Assembly: GCA_030600585.1 (NCBI GenBank)
Contig: JAUVLU010000014.1
Coordinates: forward strand, 1-58,740
Direction: 5' to 3'
Length of the DNA stretch: 58,740 nt
Origin: Candidatus Cloacimonadota bacterium
GTDB taxonomy: Bacteria; Cloacimonadota; Cloacimonadia; Cloacimonadales; TCS61
Below, piece by piece: positions 42,526 through 51,796 of the stretch; within the stretch, counting starts at the first letter, position 1, and the number at the start of each line of letters is the position of its first letter. A program made the position numbers and the translations under genes. The notes under the pieces are model-generated. The model did not search any database and had not been told where the DNA came from. It saw only the letters and a program-made list of their open reading frames with translations.

Positions 42526-43602
42526 ATGATAAGAGAGATTTGTTTTGAATTGGAATGGATAAAAAAAATTCAAAAAATGAATGAACGCTTGAATCCGGTT
42601 TTTATAGAAAACACGGTATATGCTTTTGAATTGTTGTCTGAACTTGTAAAATTAAACATAGATTTTGTTTTTAAGGGTGGAACAAGCTTATTATTGCATT
42701 TCCCTAAGCCAAGAAGATTATCTACCGATATTGATATTGTCGGTGAGTTTGATATTGAAGTTCTTGATAAAATAATTCAAAACAATCCCAAGTTTAAAAG
42801 TTACAAACCTGCAAACAGGTTTCATACAAAAAAGATGATTAGAAATTTTGAATTTTATTATGATACAGTAATACCTGATGTAAGTGAACAATTTGTTTTA
42901 CTTGATATTATTTTCGCCAAACCTTGTCATCCGGCAGTTGAAAAAATAGATATAAAATCACCACTATTTGAATGTGATGAAACATTGAATGTGCAGGTTC
43001 CTTCAATAGAATCTCTCCTTGGAGATAAACTCACAGCTTTTGCACCTGAAACAATCGGCATTCCATTGAAAAATGATGATTATAGACCTGTAAATAATAT
43101 TAAGCAGTTGTATGATATTTCAGTTTTGTTTGATAAAGTTGAAAATCTTAAAATGGTTTATGAATCGTATTTGAGCAATCATCAGCAAAATTGCAAGATC
43201 AGAAATCAAGAGTTTGAAATTATTGAGACATTAAATGATACGATTGATACGTGCTTACTGTTGTCATCCTCAGGTTTAAAAAAAGCTGGAATTGATAGAA
43301 AGTTATACCTTTTGGAATTGGGATGTGATCGTTTAAATCAGTTTCTTTTATCAGATACATTTTCCGTTCAACTATCCAAAAAACATGCAGCAAAAGTTGC
43401 TTTAATTGCAGTAATACTCAAAAAAGAAAGGTTTAATTTTGATCTTAATAATTTTAGATTTTCCAAAAGTAAATTGAAACAATTAGAAGATGCAAAGTTG
43501 AGTTCTATTTATACTTCGCTTGAAAAGTTAAAAGAAATTGATTCAGAAGCTTATTATTACTGGCATCTGGTTTCGCAAATAGAAGAGGGTAAATTATGTT
43601 AG
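42526..43602 (+). CDS. AbiEii/AbiGii-type nucleotidyltransferase (358 aa)
   Basis: The minimal nucleotidyltransferase signature is clear: FKGGTSLLLHF (GG at 51-52, GTS loop) and LSTDIDIV (Asp68 and Asp70), followed by the second acidic strand (VLLDIIFA) and VPSIESLLGDKLTAF. AbiEii toxins block growth by transferring nucleotides to an RNA or protein target; recent work on relatives (MenT) shows tRNA as target, but the target here is unknown. The stop overlaps the murC start by 7 bases, so translation of murC would pass through this gene. Confidence 0.85.
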   Translation: MIREICFELEWIKKIQKMNERLNPVFIENTVYAFELLSELVKLNIDFVFKGGTSLLLHFPKPRRLSTDIDIVGEFDIEVLDKIIQNNPKFKSYKPANRFHTKKMIRNFEFYYDTVIPDVSEQFVLLDIIFAKPCHPAVEKIDIKSPLFECDETLNVQVPSIESLLGDKLTAFAPETIGIPLKNDDYRPVNNIKQLYDISVLFDKVENLKMVYESYLSNHQQNCKIRNQEFEIIETLNDTIDTCLLLSSSGLKKAGIDRKLYLLELGCDRLNQFLLSDTFSVQLSKKHAAKVALIAVILKKERFNFDLNNFRFSKSKLKQLEDAKLSSIYTSLEKLKEIDSEAYYYWHLVSQIEEGKLC

Positions 43603-44963
43603 GCAGAACCAAAAAAATTCATTTCGTCGGAATTGGTGGAATAGGTATGAGTGGAATTGCAGAGTTGTTATTAAATCAAGGTTTTATGATCAGTGGCTCC
43701 GATCTGAACGAGACTGAAATTACCGAGCATTTAAAATCGAAAGGTGCAATCATCACTCAAGGTCACAATGCAAATTTGATTCACAATGCAGATGTTGTTG
43801 TAAAATCTTCCGCTGTGAAAGATGACAATCCGGAAATTGCTGCTGCTTTGGCGAATAAAATTCCTGTAATACGAAGAGCAGAAATGCTTTCTGAAATTAT
43901 GAGAATGAGTTATGGTATTGGAATTGCCGGAACACACGGTAAAACATCCACAACTTCGATGGTTGGCAGTGTTCTCTCGGCAGCTTTATTGGATCCGACA
44001 GTAATAGTCGGCGGCATCGTAAAAAATTATGGTTCCAATAATCTTCTCGGTTCAGGGGAATATATTGTAGTAGAAGCCGATGAATTTGATCGTTCTTTCC
44101 TCACACTCAGCCCGATTATTGCCGGCATTACAAACATTGAAGCCGATCATCTGGATTGCTATTCCAACCTGGAAGGAATTAAAAAAGCATTTATAGAATT
44201 TGCTAATAAAGTTCCATTCTTCGGCAGTGTGATCGCCTGTCTGGATGATCATGGTGTTCAATCTATCATCCCGAAAATAAATAAAGAGATACTCACTTAT
44301 GGTTTTTCACAGCAAGCTGCACTCAGAGCTATCGATGTGAAATTTAACGATTTTAAGAGCAATTATACTGCTGTTAATAATGGTGAAAAATTAGGGACTA
44401 TTAATTTAAATGTGATGGGTGAACATAATATTCTCAATTCGCTGCTGGCTGTCGCAATTGGACTTGAACTGGATATTCCATTCAAATCAATTCAGAAAGG
44501 ACTAGCAGACTACAATGGTGTTTTTCGCAGATTTGAATACAAAGGTGAAAAAGACGGAGTTATCTTATATGATGATTACGCACATCATCCTACCGAAATT
44601 GAAGCGACCTTGAAAGGTGTGAGAGACAGCAGTTCAAGCCGAATAGTAGTTGTTTTCCAACCTCACCTTTATTCACGAACACAAGATTTTTATGAAGATT
44701 TCGGGCGCGCCTTTTTTCAATCTGATATACTTCTTATTGCTCCCATTTTCCCTGCAAGAGAAAAACCGATTTCAGGTGTTACCGGAAAATTAATTTCTGA
44801 TGCAGCAATTCAATCAGGACATAAAAATGTTCATTACATCGAATCGAATGAAAACATCATAAAAAAAATCAAAGAGATAACTAAACTGGGAGATATTCTC
44901 ATTACAATGGGTGCAGGAAATATTTACAAATTCGGTGAGAATTTCTTGGACGATAAAAATTAA
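43596..44963 (+). CDS. murC: UDP-N-acetylmuramate-L-alanine ligase (455 aa)
   Basis: The ATP-binding AGTHGKTST (111-119), FVGIGGIGMSGIAELL at the start, EADEFDRSFL and YDDYAHHPTEI in later domains, and IYSRTQDFYEDF-like LYSRTQDFYEDF confirm MurC. It adds the first L-Ala to UDP-MurNAc. The ATG lies inside the last codons of the AbiEii gene, preceded by AGAGGG. Confidence 0.96.
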   Translation: MLGRTKKIHFVGIGGIGMSGIAELLLNQGFMISGSDLNETEITEHLKSKGAIITQGHNANLIHNADVVVKSSAVKDDNPEIAAALANKIPVIRRAEMLSEIMRMSYGIGIAGTHGKTSTTSMVGSVLSAALLDPTVIVGGIVKNYGSNNLLGSGEYIVVEADEFDRSFLTLSPIIAGITNIEADHLDCYSNLEGIKKAFIEFANKVPFFGSVIACLDDHGVQSIIPKINKEILTYGFSQQAALRAIDVKFNDFKSNYTAVNNGEKLGTINLNVMGEHNILNSLLAVAIGLELDIPFKSIQKGLADYNGVFRRFEYKGEKDGVILYDDYAHHPTEIEATLKGVRDSSSSRIVVVFQPHLYSRTQDFYEDFGRAFFQSDILLIAPIFPAREKPISGVTGKLISDAAIQSGHKNVHYIESNENIIKKIKEITKLGDILITMGAGNIYKFGENFLDDKN

Positions 44964-44982
44964 ATTGAGTAAAAAGGAAAAA

Positions 44983-45852
44983 ATGTTTGACAGTAAAATG
45001 CTAACTTCGTTTGTTATAAAGAGTTCCTTATGTAAATATTCTAACATGAAGATCGGTAATGAAGCTACTTATCTTCTTGCGCCACTGAACGTTAGTGATC
45101 TGTCTTCAATAATTATAGAAGCTAATGCTCAAGATTTGAAGATAGTTCCCGTTGGCGGCGGCTCTAATATCCTTTTTGGAAATGTTGGAAATAGAGTGAT
45201 TATTCTGGATGCTTATCTTCCTGAAATTTTCATTGTAAATGATAAAATTGTTACCGTATCTTCCAATATGAAGATCAGCTCTTTTATTGATAAAGCAATG
45301 CAGCATGGATTGGGTGGATTGGAATTTATTTCCGGAATTCCGGCACATATTGGTGGAGCTATTCACATGAATGCCGGAGCTTTTGAGAAATGTATTTTCG
45401 ATTATATATCATGGATCGAGTATGTTGACCTGGAAGGAAAATTAAAAAAGATCAACCGTAAAGACCTTGAATTCGGATACAGAACTACATCAATAAAAGG
45501 TTTTATTGTGAAAGCTGCTTTTATTTTGGATAGGAAGACAAAAGAGAAAATTTTAGCTGATAAGGAAGATATTATTTCCAAAAGATTTGAACGACATCCC
45601 TACGATTATCCCAGTTTAGGCAGTACATTCAAGAATCCAAAAGGCAAATTTGCCGGACAGTTAATAGAAGAATGCGGTTTAAAAGGATTGCAGATCGGTG
45701 GTGCGCAAATAAGCGAGAAACATGCAAATTTCATTATCAATAAAGGAAGTGCGACATTCAACGATGTAACCGAATTAATTAAAATAGTTCAAAAAACAGT
45801 GAAAAAACAGAAAGGTATAGAACTTGAATTGGAGATAAAGGTAATAAACTGA
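44983..45852 (+). CDS. murB: UDP-N-acetylenolpyruvoylglucosamine reductase (289 aa)
   Basis: An FAD-dependent enzyme that makes UDP-MurNAc. VPVGGGSNILFGN is the FAD-binding loop, GLEFISGIPAHIGGAIHMNAGAF the second, and SLGSTFKNPKGKFAGQLIEECGLKG carries the catalytic Ser and substrate loop. The length suits the type II enzymes. The ATG at 44983 follows AAAAAGGA. The frame is open further upstream into murC, but this start gives the normal N-terminus. It overlaps ftsQ by one base. Confidence 0.94.
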   Translation: MFDSKMLTSFVIKSSLCKYSNMKIGNEATYLLAPLNVSDLSSIIIEANAQDLKIVPVGGGSNILFGNVGNRVIILDAYLPEIFIVNDKIVTVSSNMKISSFIDKAMQHGLGGLEFISGIPAHIGGAIHMNAGAFEKCIFDYISWIEYVDLEGKLKKINRKDLEFGYRTTSIKGFIVKAAFILDRKTKEKILADKEDIISKRFERHPYDYPSLGSTFKNPKGKFAGQLIEECGLKGLQIGGAQISEKHANFIINKGSATFNDVTELIKIVQKTVKKQKGIELELEIKVIN

Positions 45853-46604
45853 TGAATAAAAAACGATCCGGCTCGAGTAGATATTTCTTTTTCTTTCTTG
45901 TTCTTGTTGTACTTATCTACGCAGCTTATATTGGCATAAACAGCCTGTTTACTAAACTTGATCTGTTCAAAATAAAATCCATTGAGATCAGTGGAAATGA
46001 CAATTTAGAAACAGCTTTCCTAACAAATATCTGCAACGATTTCATCAATTTGAATTTATATTCGATTTCTAAAAAGGATGTAGTAAAGAAATATGAGAAT
46101 ATCGTTCGGATCGACGACATTAAAGTTTCCAGAATATTTCCAAATAAATTAAAAATAAAAATTAATGAAAAGAAGGGGGAGTTTTTTTTCCGAACAGAGA
46201 ATGGAACTATCTTCCCTATTGATAAAAACAGAGTTGTTCTAGATAATTTAAATTTTTATGAGAATGAGGTTCTGCCTGTAATTGGGACCAATATTCCCGA
46301 TGCTGAGATAATTATCGGAGAAAAAATAGATAATGTTCTTATTGAAGAAATTTTTTTATTAAAAAAGAAATTTGCGAATATAGACCCGGATTTCATTAAT
46401 AGTATTTCCGAGTTTTATTTAAAAGATGAAAATATAGTTTTAGTGAATGCCGACATTGGGTATAGGATCGTATTGGGAAATAATGAGATCGAAGAAAAAC
46501 TTAAGAAGCTCATATTTCTGGAGCAGAATCGTATTTTTGAGAAGGGTACTATAATAGACTTGAGGTTCAAAGATCAGCTTGTGATCAGGTCGGAGGAGAT
46601 ATGA
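45852..46604 (+). CDS. ftsQ: Cell division protein FtsQ/DivIB (250 aa)
   Basis: One N-terminal transmembrane helix (YFFFFLVLVVLIYAAYIGI), then a POTRA domain (FKIKSIEISGNDNLETAFL to LKIKINEKKGEFFF) and a beta-domain (FPIDKNRVVLDN...). This is the FtsQ architecture. It recruits FtsL/FtsB at the divisome. The overlap with both murB (1 base) and ftsA (4 bases) shows an operon. Confidence 0.9.
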   Translation: MNKKRSGSSRYFFFFLVLVVLIYAAYIGINSLFTKLDLFKIKSIEISGNDNLETAFLTNICNDFINLNLYSISKKDVVKKYENIVRIDDIKVSRIFPNKLKIKINEKKGEFFFRTENGTIFPIDKNRVVLDNLNFYENEVLPVIGTNIPDAEIIIGEKIDNVLIEEIFLLKKKFANIDPDFINSISEFYLKDENIVLVNADIGYRIVLGNNEIEEKLKKLIFLEQNRIFEKGTIIDLRFKDQLVIRSEEI

Positions 46605-47866
46605 AGATTGGTCAGGTGATTACAGCAATAGATATTGGCACAACCAAAATCTGTGTTATTATCGCACAAATAAACGAAGATGATAAATTAGAAGTTAAAG
46701 GGATTGGTACAAGTAAGTCTATTGGCATGGTCAATGGTATTGTTGTTGACATCATGAAAGCTTCAAAATCTATGAGCGATGCAATTAAAGAAGCTGAAGA
46801 GATGGCAGCCTTCAAGGCTAAGAATATTTATGTTGGAATTGCAGGCGAGCATATTAAGAGTCAGAATACAATTGGGCGAATTTCATTAACTTCCGGTACA
46901 CATCCTTGTGACATAGATCAGCAGCATGTAGAGAACGTTATCTCAAATTCTAAAAATAATGTTAAGATACAGCAGGGAAATGAAAGGCTAGAAATCATTC
47001 ATGCTATTCCTCAATATTACAAGATCGATGATCAGGATGGTATAATGAATCCCGTAAATATGAGTGGATTCAATCTTTCCGCTCATGTCCATATTGTAAT
47101 GGCAGACATCAATGCGCTCAGAAATATAAATAAATGTATTGAGATAGCCGGCTACAGAGTAGAGGAAACCTATTTGGAACCTATCGCTTCCTCACATGCG
47201 GTTTTAGACGGTGTAGAAAAAGAACTGGGTTCTATCATCATTGATATTGGCGGCGGAACAACTGATATTGCGATATTCTACAAAGACAGCATAAGATTCA
47301 GCGCAGTTCTTCCAATTGGCGGCAAGAATATTACTCATGATCTTTCTGTCGGATTGCATACTTCTCCTCAAAATGCAGAAAAGCTCAAGATAGAATTGGG
47401 AGATTCACTTTCAGGAAATATCCCTGACGATAAGATAATCGAGATCGAAGGAATTGGCGGCAGAGAACCAAAGATGAAAAAATTAAAGTATATGACTGAG
47501 ATAATCGAAGCCAGAATGCGAGAGATATTTGAAGATGCTTATAATATCCTGAGCGAGCACCATGATCTGAGTTTAATTTCTGCCGGACTCGTACTTACAG
47601 GAGGAGCTTCACTTTTAAAAAATAGTGCCGCTCTTGCCGATCAGATATTTAGCATGCCTACCAAGATTGGATATCCATATCTCTCCGACCTTGCAGGACC
47701 AACAGAAAGATTGGAAAACCCTAAATATGCTACAAGTGTAGGTATCCTCTATTATGTTTATGATGAACTTCAAAACAGGGAAGACAAGATAAGCAGTATA
47801 AAAATTGGTAATTCATTTGCCAATTTCTGGCAGAAAATAAAAGCCATATTTAAAGATTATATTTAG
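46601..47866 (+). CDS. ftsA: Cell division protein FtsA (421 aa)
   Basis: An actin-like ATPase that tethers FtsZ to the membrane. AIDIGTTKICVIIA is the phosphate-1 loop, IIDIGGGTTDIAIFY phosphate-2, and GLVLTGGASLLK the adenosine loop. The C-terminus (FANFWQKIKAIFKDYI) is the amphipathic membrane-binding helix. The length is normal. Confidence 0.96.
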   Translation: MKIGQVITAIDIGTTKICVIIAQINEDDKLEVKGIGTSKSIGMVNGIVVDIMKASKSMSDAIKEAEEMAAFKAKNIYVGIAGEHIKSQNTIGRISLTSGTHPCDIDQQHVENVISNSKNNVKIQQGNERLEIIHAIPQYYKIDDQDGIMNPVNMSGFNLSAHVHIVMADINALRNINKCIEIAGYRVEETYLEPIASSHAVLDGVEKELGSIIIDIGGGTTDIAIFYKDSIRFSAVLPIGGKNITHDLSVGLHTSPQNAEKLKIELGDSLSGNIPDDKIIEIEGIGGREPKMKKLKYMTEIIEARMREIFEDAYNILSEHHDLSLISAGLVLTGGASLLKNSAALADQIFSMPTKIGYPYLSDLAGPTERLENPKYATSVGILYYVYDELQNREDKISSIKIGNSFANFWQKIKAIFKDYI

Positions 47867-47898
47867 AAATATAAATTAGATATATTTTCGGAGGCAAT

Positions 47899-49053
47899 AT
47901 GTTAGAATTAGATTTGAATCATGATGAAATACCTTTCGGTACACATATAAAGATAATTGGTGTTGGTGGAGCGGGTGGAAATGCTGTTAGCACAATGATC
48001 GAATACAACTTGAACGGCATGGAGTTTATCGTTGCAAATACAAATATCATCGATTTAAAAAAATCAAAAGCAAAAATAAAATTACAACTTGGAAAAGAAT
48101 TAACGAAAGGACTTGGTGCGGGAGCAAATCCCGATACAGGTCGGAAAGCTGCTGAAGAATCCCGCGAAGATATAAAGAATAATTTAAAAGATGCCGACCT
48201 CCTTTTCCTAACAGCCGGGATGGGCGGAGGAACAGGAACCGGCGCAACACCCGTAATCGCAGCTCTTGCCCGCGAAATGGGAATCCTTACAATTGGAATC
48301 GTGAGCAGACCATTCAAAAGTGAAGGAAAAAAACGTATGGTCAATGCTGAAAATGGAATTAAAAAACTCCGCGAAAATGTTGATACTCTCATCGTTATAC
48401 CAAATGAAAAACTCAACGAAATATATCCCGATATGACTGTTATCGACGCATTTAAAAACGCAGACAATATACTTTATGAAGCAGCAAAGGCAATTTCGGA
48501 TATTATTCATTACAGCGGTTATATGAACGTAGATTTTGCAGATGTTCAAACCGTAATGAAAAATCGTGGTCTTGCCATGATAGGTTCAGGTTTAGGAGAT
48601 GGAGATCAAAGAGCAGTAGATGCAGCTCAAAAAGCAATGAACAATCCCCTGCTTTCGGATGTTCCAATTGAAAATGCTAAAGGTGTTCTTATTAATATAA
48701 CTGCGGGTAAAGATTTTAAAATGGATGAGTTTGAACTTATTACAAACGAAATTATTAAGCAAACCGGTGATGATGGCGATATTATTACAGGAATTATTAT
48801 TAATGATGCAATGGAAGGAAAGATCAAGGTAACGTTGATAACGACCGGACTCGATACGCCCAGCACATCAATTTATGAACGAGAAAACATAATCCATGAT
48901 AAAACAGATAATTCGGAGGATATTAGCCACACTCTACAAAGAATAAGAAAAGCCGGCTCTTTGAACTTGAATAAAAATACTGAAGAAAAAACCAGTGTAT
49001 TTCCTGATAAACAAATGGAAATTCCGGCTTTCTTAAGGAAATTCTCAAATTAA
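47899..49053 (+). CDS. ftsZ: Cell division GTPase FtsZ (384 aa)
   Basis: The tubulin-like ring protein. GVGGAGGNAV near the start, the signature GGGTGTG at 109-115, NVDFAD at 210-215 (T7 loop) and a short linker ending IPAFLRKFSN, the C-terminal peptide that contacts FtsA. GGAGG precedes the ATG by 7 bases. It is the last gene of the cluster; no intrinsic terminator is obvious in the first 90 bases after it. Confidence 0.98.
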   Translation: MLELDLNHDEIPFGTHIKIIGVGGAGGNAVSTMIEYNLNGMEFIVANTNIIDLKKSKAKIKLQLGKELTKGLGAGANPDTGRKAAEESREDIKNNLKDADLLFLTAGMGGGTGTGATPVIAALAREMGILTIGIVSRPFKSEGKKRMVNAENGIKKLRENVDTLIVIPNEKLNEIYPDMTVIDAFKNADNILYEAAKAISDIIHYSGYMNVDFADVQTVMKNRGLAMIGSGLGDGDQRAVDAAQKAMNNPLLSDVPIENAKGVLINITAGKDFKMDEFELITNEIIKQTGDDGDIITGIIINDAMEGKIKVTLITTGLDTPSTSIYERENIIHDKTDNSEDISHTLQRIRKAGSLNLNKNTEEKTSVFPDKQMEIPAFLRKFSN

Positions 49054-49464
49054 TATTATGGAAAAAGCTTGAAAAGGAAGTGGATAAAAGCTTCAATCGT
49101 GTATTCCGATCTGCTGCCAAACATTTGAAATAATATGAATAAAAATTTAAGAGTTTACTCTAAAAAGGGTATAATTAGAAATATGTTAGAAAATTCATCA
49201 AATATTTGGAAACCGATGAATCAGTTAAGATTTACTATCTTCTTATTAACCACCAACTTAAGTTGGTAGTTAATGAAACAAAAAAAGTCATTAACCGTTT
49301 TAACAATGCATTGGCTTTCAGCTTGCTGAAAACGATGCTGATATTCTCCTTGCATTCCAACGGTTTCTCCTTTTATTGAATCTGACTTTTTAGAGTGGAC
49401 TCAATTAATTATAAGAAATATGAACTTTTACGAAAATATTTGAAATGTTTAAGAGGAGCAGTTT
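49054..49464. other. Intergenic region occupied by a MITE-like element
   Basis: About 410 bases without a gene. The inverted-repeat element covers 49151-49402. The remaining flanks are AT-rich, with no promoter I can name. Confidence 0.65.
49151..49402 (+). mobile_element. MITE-like element with terminal inverted repeats (252 bp)
   Basis: The ends GAGTTTACTCTAAAAAG (49151-49167) and the complement of 49386-49402 (GAGTCCACTCTAAAAAG) match 15 of 17. Inside are a near-perfect 30-bp palindrome at 49245-49274 and an AACCGTT...AACGGTT inverted pair (about 49298-49370). The first 134 bases recur at 18585. It encodes nothing, so it is probably moved by a transposase elsewhere. Confidence 0.75.
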
Positions 49465-49854
49465 ATGGCAGAGATCAGGATAACAATCTCGGAAATTGTA
49501 GATATTTGCATAGCTAATGATCTAATCCCGGATTCCGTATCGAATATTGAGATTTTAGGTGAACAGATTAAATTCCGATACAAAAAGAAACATCCGATTC
49601 CAACTAATATAGATTTGGAAATTAATTATAAAGATTATAATAACGGTATGTTATTTTTGGAAGTACAAACAAACTGGATAATAGATAAATATTTACGTTT
49701 TAAGAAATTTTCTAACATCCAATACATCCAGTACGAACATCCTACACTCACTTTTCTCTTACAGCAATTTCTTATTGATAAAACAAATATTGTACACATA
49801 GAAAATATCCACTTCGAAAACGGATATTTCAAAATAAAAACATTTAATGAATAA
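49465..49854 (+). CDS. Hypothetical protein (129 aa)
   Basis: A small soluble alpha/beta protein of unknown family. The start ITISEIVDICIANDLIPDSVSNIEI suggests a helix after a strand, and the end GYFKIKTFNE is beta. It has no signal peptide. GAGGAG precedes the ATG by 7 bases. The FKBP gene follows after 54 bases. I cannot assign a function. Confidence 0.6.
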   Translation: MAEIRITISEIVDICIANDLIPDSVSNIEILGEQIKFRYKKKHPIPTNIDLEINYKDYNNGMLFLEVQTNWIIDKYLRFKKFSNIQYIQYEHPTLTFLLQQFLIDKTNIVHIENIHFENGYFKIKTFNE

Positions 49855-49908
49855 AGAAAAAGAGATCGTTTTGCTTTGCAAAGCCGACTCGTAAAAGGAG
49901 AAAAAAAA

Positions 49909-50706
49909 ATGAAAAAAATAATGCTGATAATGATCGTAACAATTGTTTCGATAAATTTGTTTAGTGTTCAAAAAGGAGAAGAGATGACTTACACAAAAAC
50001 GGATTCCGGTTTGGAATATGTAATTACTGAGAATGGAAGCGGAGAACAAGCAACAGCAGGATGCAGAGTTAAGGTTCATTATACCGGAAAACTTGAAGAT
50101 GGAACTAAATTTGACAGTTCTTTAGATAGAGGAGAACCTTTTGCATTTGAGCTGGGAGCCGGAATGGTGATAAAAGGTTGGGATGAAGGATTCACTTTAC
50201 TGCACGTTGGCGATAAAGCTATTCTTAAAATTCCACCTTATCTGGGATATGGAGAGAGAGGCGCCGGCGGTGTAATTCCTCCAAACTCTACTCTAATTTT
50301 TGAAGTTGAACTTCTTGAAATAATGCCTGCAATAAAAATCGAAGAATTTGATATTAAAGATAAAGTTACTTCCAAAACAGAATCGGGACTTGGATATATT
50401 TTAGTTAAGGAAGGTGACGGCATCAAAGCTGCTGCTGGAAATACGGTAAGTGTGCATTATACCGGATATCTTGAAGATGGAACTATTTTCGATTCTTCCA
50501 TGAAAAGAGATCAGCCATTCAGCTTTATTTTAGGAATGGGAAGAGTTATAAAAGGTTGGGATGAAGGAATTGCTTTGATGAGAGAAGGTGACAAAGTCCG
50601 GTTGATAATTCCTGCTGATCTTGCCTATGGTGAAAGAAGTGCCGGTGGAGTAATTCCTCCTAATGTTGCTCTTATCTTCGATGTAGAGTTGCTGGAAGTT
50701 AAATAA
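49909..50706 (+). CDS. Tandem FKBP-type peptidyl-prolyl isomerase, exported (265 aa)
   Basis: A signal peptide ([16 protein letters not shown]) is followed by two FKBP domains (about residues 27-138 and 155-265). Each has VHYTG, DGTx[30 protein letters not shown] / [15 protein letters not shown] and the closing [16 protein letters not shown] strand. Both appear active. It helps fold exported proteins. ATG 49909 has AAAGGAG 9 bases upstream. A copy of its last 13 codons occurs at 51895-51934, past the transposase block, so the region was rearranged. Confidence 0.93.
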   Translation: MKKIMLIMIVTIVSINLFSVQKGEEMTYTKTDSGLEYVITENGSGEQATAGCRVKVHYTGKLEDGTKFDSSLDRGEPFAFELGAGMVIKGWDEGFTLLHVGDKAILKIPPYLGYGERGAGGVIPPNSTLIFEVELLEIMPAIKIEEFDIKDKVTSKTESGLGYILVKEGDGIKAAAGNTVSVHYTGYLEDGTIFDSSMKRDQPFSFILGMGRVIKGWDEGIALMREGDKVRLIIPADLAYGERSAGGVIPPNVALIFDVELLEVK

Positions 50707-50750
50707 TTAAGTTTTCTTTACTTATTAATATTAGCAAGAAAATTCATCGG

Positions 50751-50980
50751 AATCCCAAAGGGACTCAACATGAATAACCGCAAGTGAAACTTGCATAATG
50801 AAAACGAAAAGAAACGAATCCCAAAGGGATTCAACATGAATAACCGCAAGTAAAACTTGCAGAATGGAAACGAAAAGAACAAGAATCCCAAAGGGATTCA
50901 ACGTGAATAACCGCAAGTGAAACTTGTGGTTACAGAAAAAAAGACAAAGCAGAACCCTGAGAGGGTTAAACAAAAAGCGA
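50751..50980 (+). repeat. REP array, left copy
   Basis: Three units start at 50751, 50817 and 50884 (66 and 67 bases apart). Each has AATCCCAAAGGGATT-like and ACCGCAAGTGAAACTTGCGG-like hairpins joined by CAACATGAATA. The array closes with an AACCCTGAGAGGGTT hairpin and ACAAAAAG. Minus-strand frames through it are repeats, not genes. Confidence 0.85.
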
Positions 50981-50993
50981 GGATTAAAAACTT

Positions 50994-51440
50994 ATGTCAA
51001 CTTACACACAAATCCTTTATCAGATTGTATTCTCAACAAAGAAAAGAGAAAGAACACTAATAGAAAAAAATCAAGAAAAACTATATTCATATATTTGGGG
51101 AGTTATTAAAAATAAAAAATGCCACCTCTATCGGATTAATGGTATTGAAGATCATATTCACATTATCACTCATCTTCATCCAAGTATTGCACTTTCTGAT
51201 TTTGTAAAAGACATAAAACTTTCAACTTCTTCTTGGATAAAGGAAAATTCGTGTTTCCCTGGTTTTAGCGGATGGCAGAAAGGATACGGAGCTTTTACAT
51301 ACTCGATATCAGAAAAAGACAGGCTAATAGAATATGTGAAAAATCAAAAAGCACATCATAAAAAGAAAAGTTTTAAGGAAGAGTATATTGAATTATTGCG
51401 TGAACATAAAATTGAATTTGATGAGAAGTATCTGTTGTAA
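50994..51440 (+). CDS. IS200-like REP-associated tyrosine transposase (148 aa)
   Basis: A Y1 HUH transposase: HIH at 54-56 (DHIHIITHLHP) is the metal-binding pair and Tyr114 in LIEYVKNQ is the probable catalytic tyrosine. KKKSFKEEYIELLREHKIEFDEKYLL is the C-terminal segment typical of the RAYT branch. It cuts single-stranded DNA at hairpins and is thought to mobilise REP sequences. It lies 13 bases after the left array, followed by reverse-oriented units and the right array. ATG 50994 lacks a strong ribosome site. Confidence 0.92.
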   Translation: MSTYTQILYQIVFSTKKRERTLIEKNQEKLYSYIWGVIKNKKCHLYRINGIEDHIHIITHLHPSIALSDFVKDIKLSTSSWIKENSCFPGFSGWQKGYGAFTYSISEKDRLIEYVKNQKAHHKKKSFKEEYIELLREHKIEFDEKYLL

Positions 51441-51443
51441 TGT

Positions 51444-51530
51444 TCAAGCCCTTCAGGCTTGGATTTGTGCTTGTCGCATCTCTACGGGTTTCACCCGTAG
51501 TTATTCAAGTTCAACTCCTTCGGAGTATGG
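51444..51530 (-). repeat. Reverse-oriented REP-like hairpins after the transposase
   Basis: Hairpins AAGCCCTTCAGGCTT, CTACGGGTTTCACCCGTAG (51482-51500) and ACTCCTTCGGAGT (about 51513-51525), joined by TTATTCAAGTTCA, are the same unit design as the flanking arrays on the opposite strand. Confidence 0.7.
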
Positions 51531-51562
51531 AAAGGACACTAATACTTGTTAATAATTACAAA

Positions 51563-51788
51563 AATCCCAAAGGGATTCAACATGAATAACCGCAGGTGAA
51601 ACCTGTGGAATGAAAAAAAAAGGACCGGAATCCCAAAGGGATTCAACAAGAATAACCGTAAGTGAAACTTGCGGAATGAAAACGAAAAGAACCGGAATCC
51701 CAAAGGGATTCAACATGAATAACCGCAGGTGAAACCTGTGGTTACTGGAAAGTAGAAGAAGCAGAACCCTGAAGGGGTTCAACAAAAA
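51563..51788 (+). repeat. REP array, right copy
   Basis: Units start at 51563, 51629 and 51696, the same 66- and 67-base spacing as the left array. It ends in the same GTGGTTAC, AGCAGAACCCTGAAGGGGTT and ACAAAAAG sequence. It is therefore a direct duplicate of the left array, not just a relative. Confidence 0.85.
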
Positions 51789-51796
51789 GAAATATA

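Noticed and set aside
47919-48549. Long minus-strand frames within ftsZ
   Set aside because: Antisense to a strongly conserved gene, with Ser/Pro-rich shadow composition.
50751-51788. Possible CRISPR array
   Set aside because: The 66-67-base period has the whole unit conserved with no unique spacers, no cas genes are nearby, and the units contain two hairpins each. REP units explain it.
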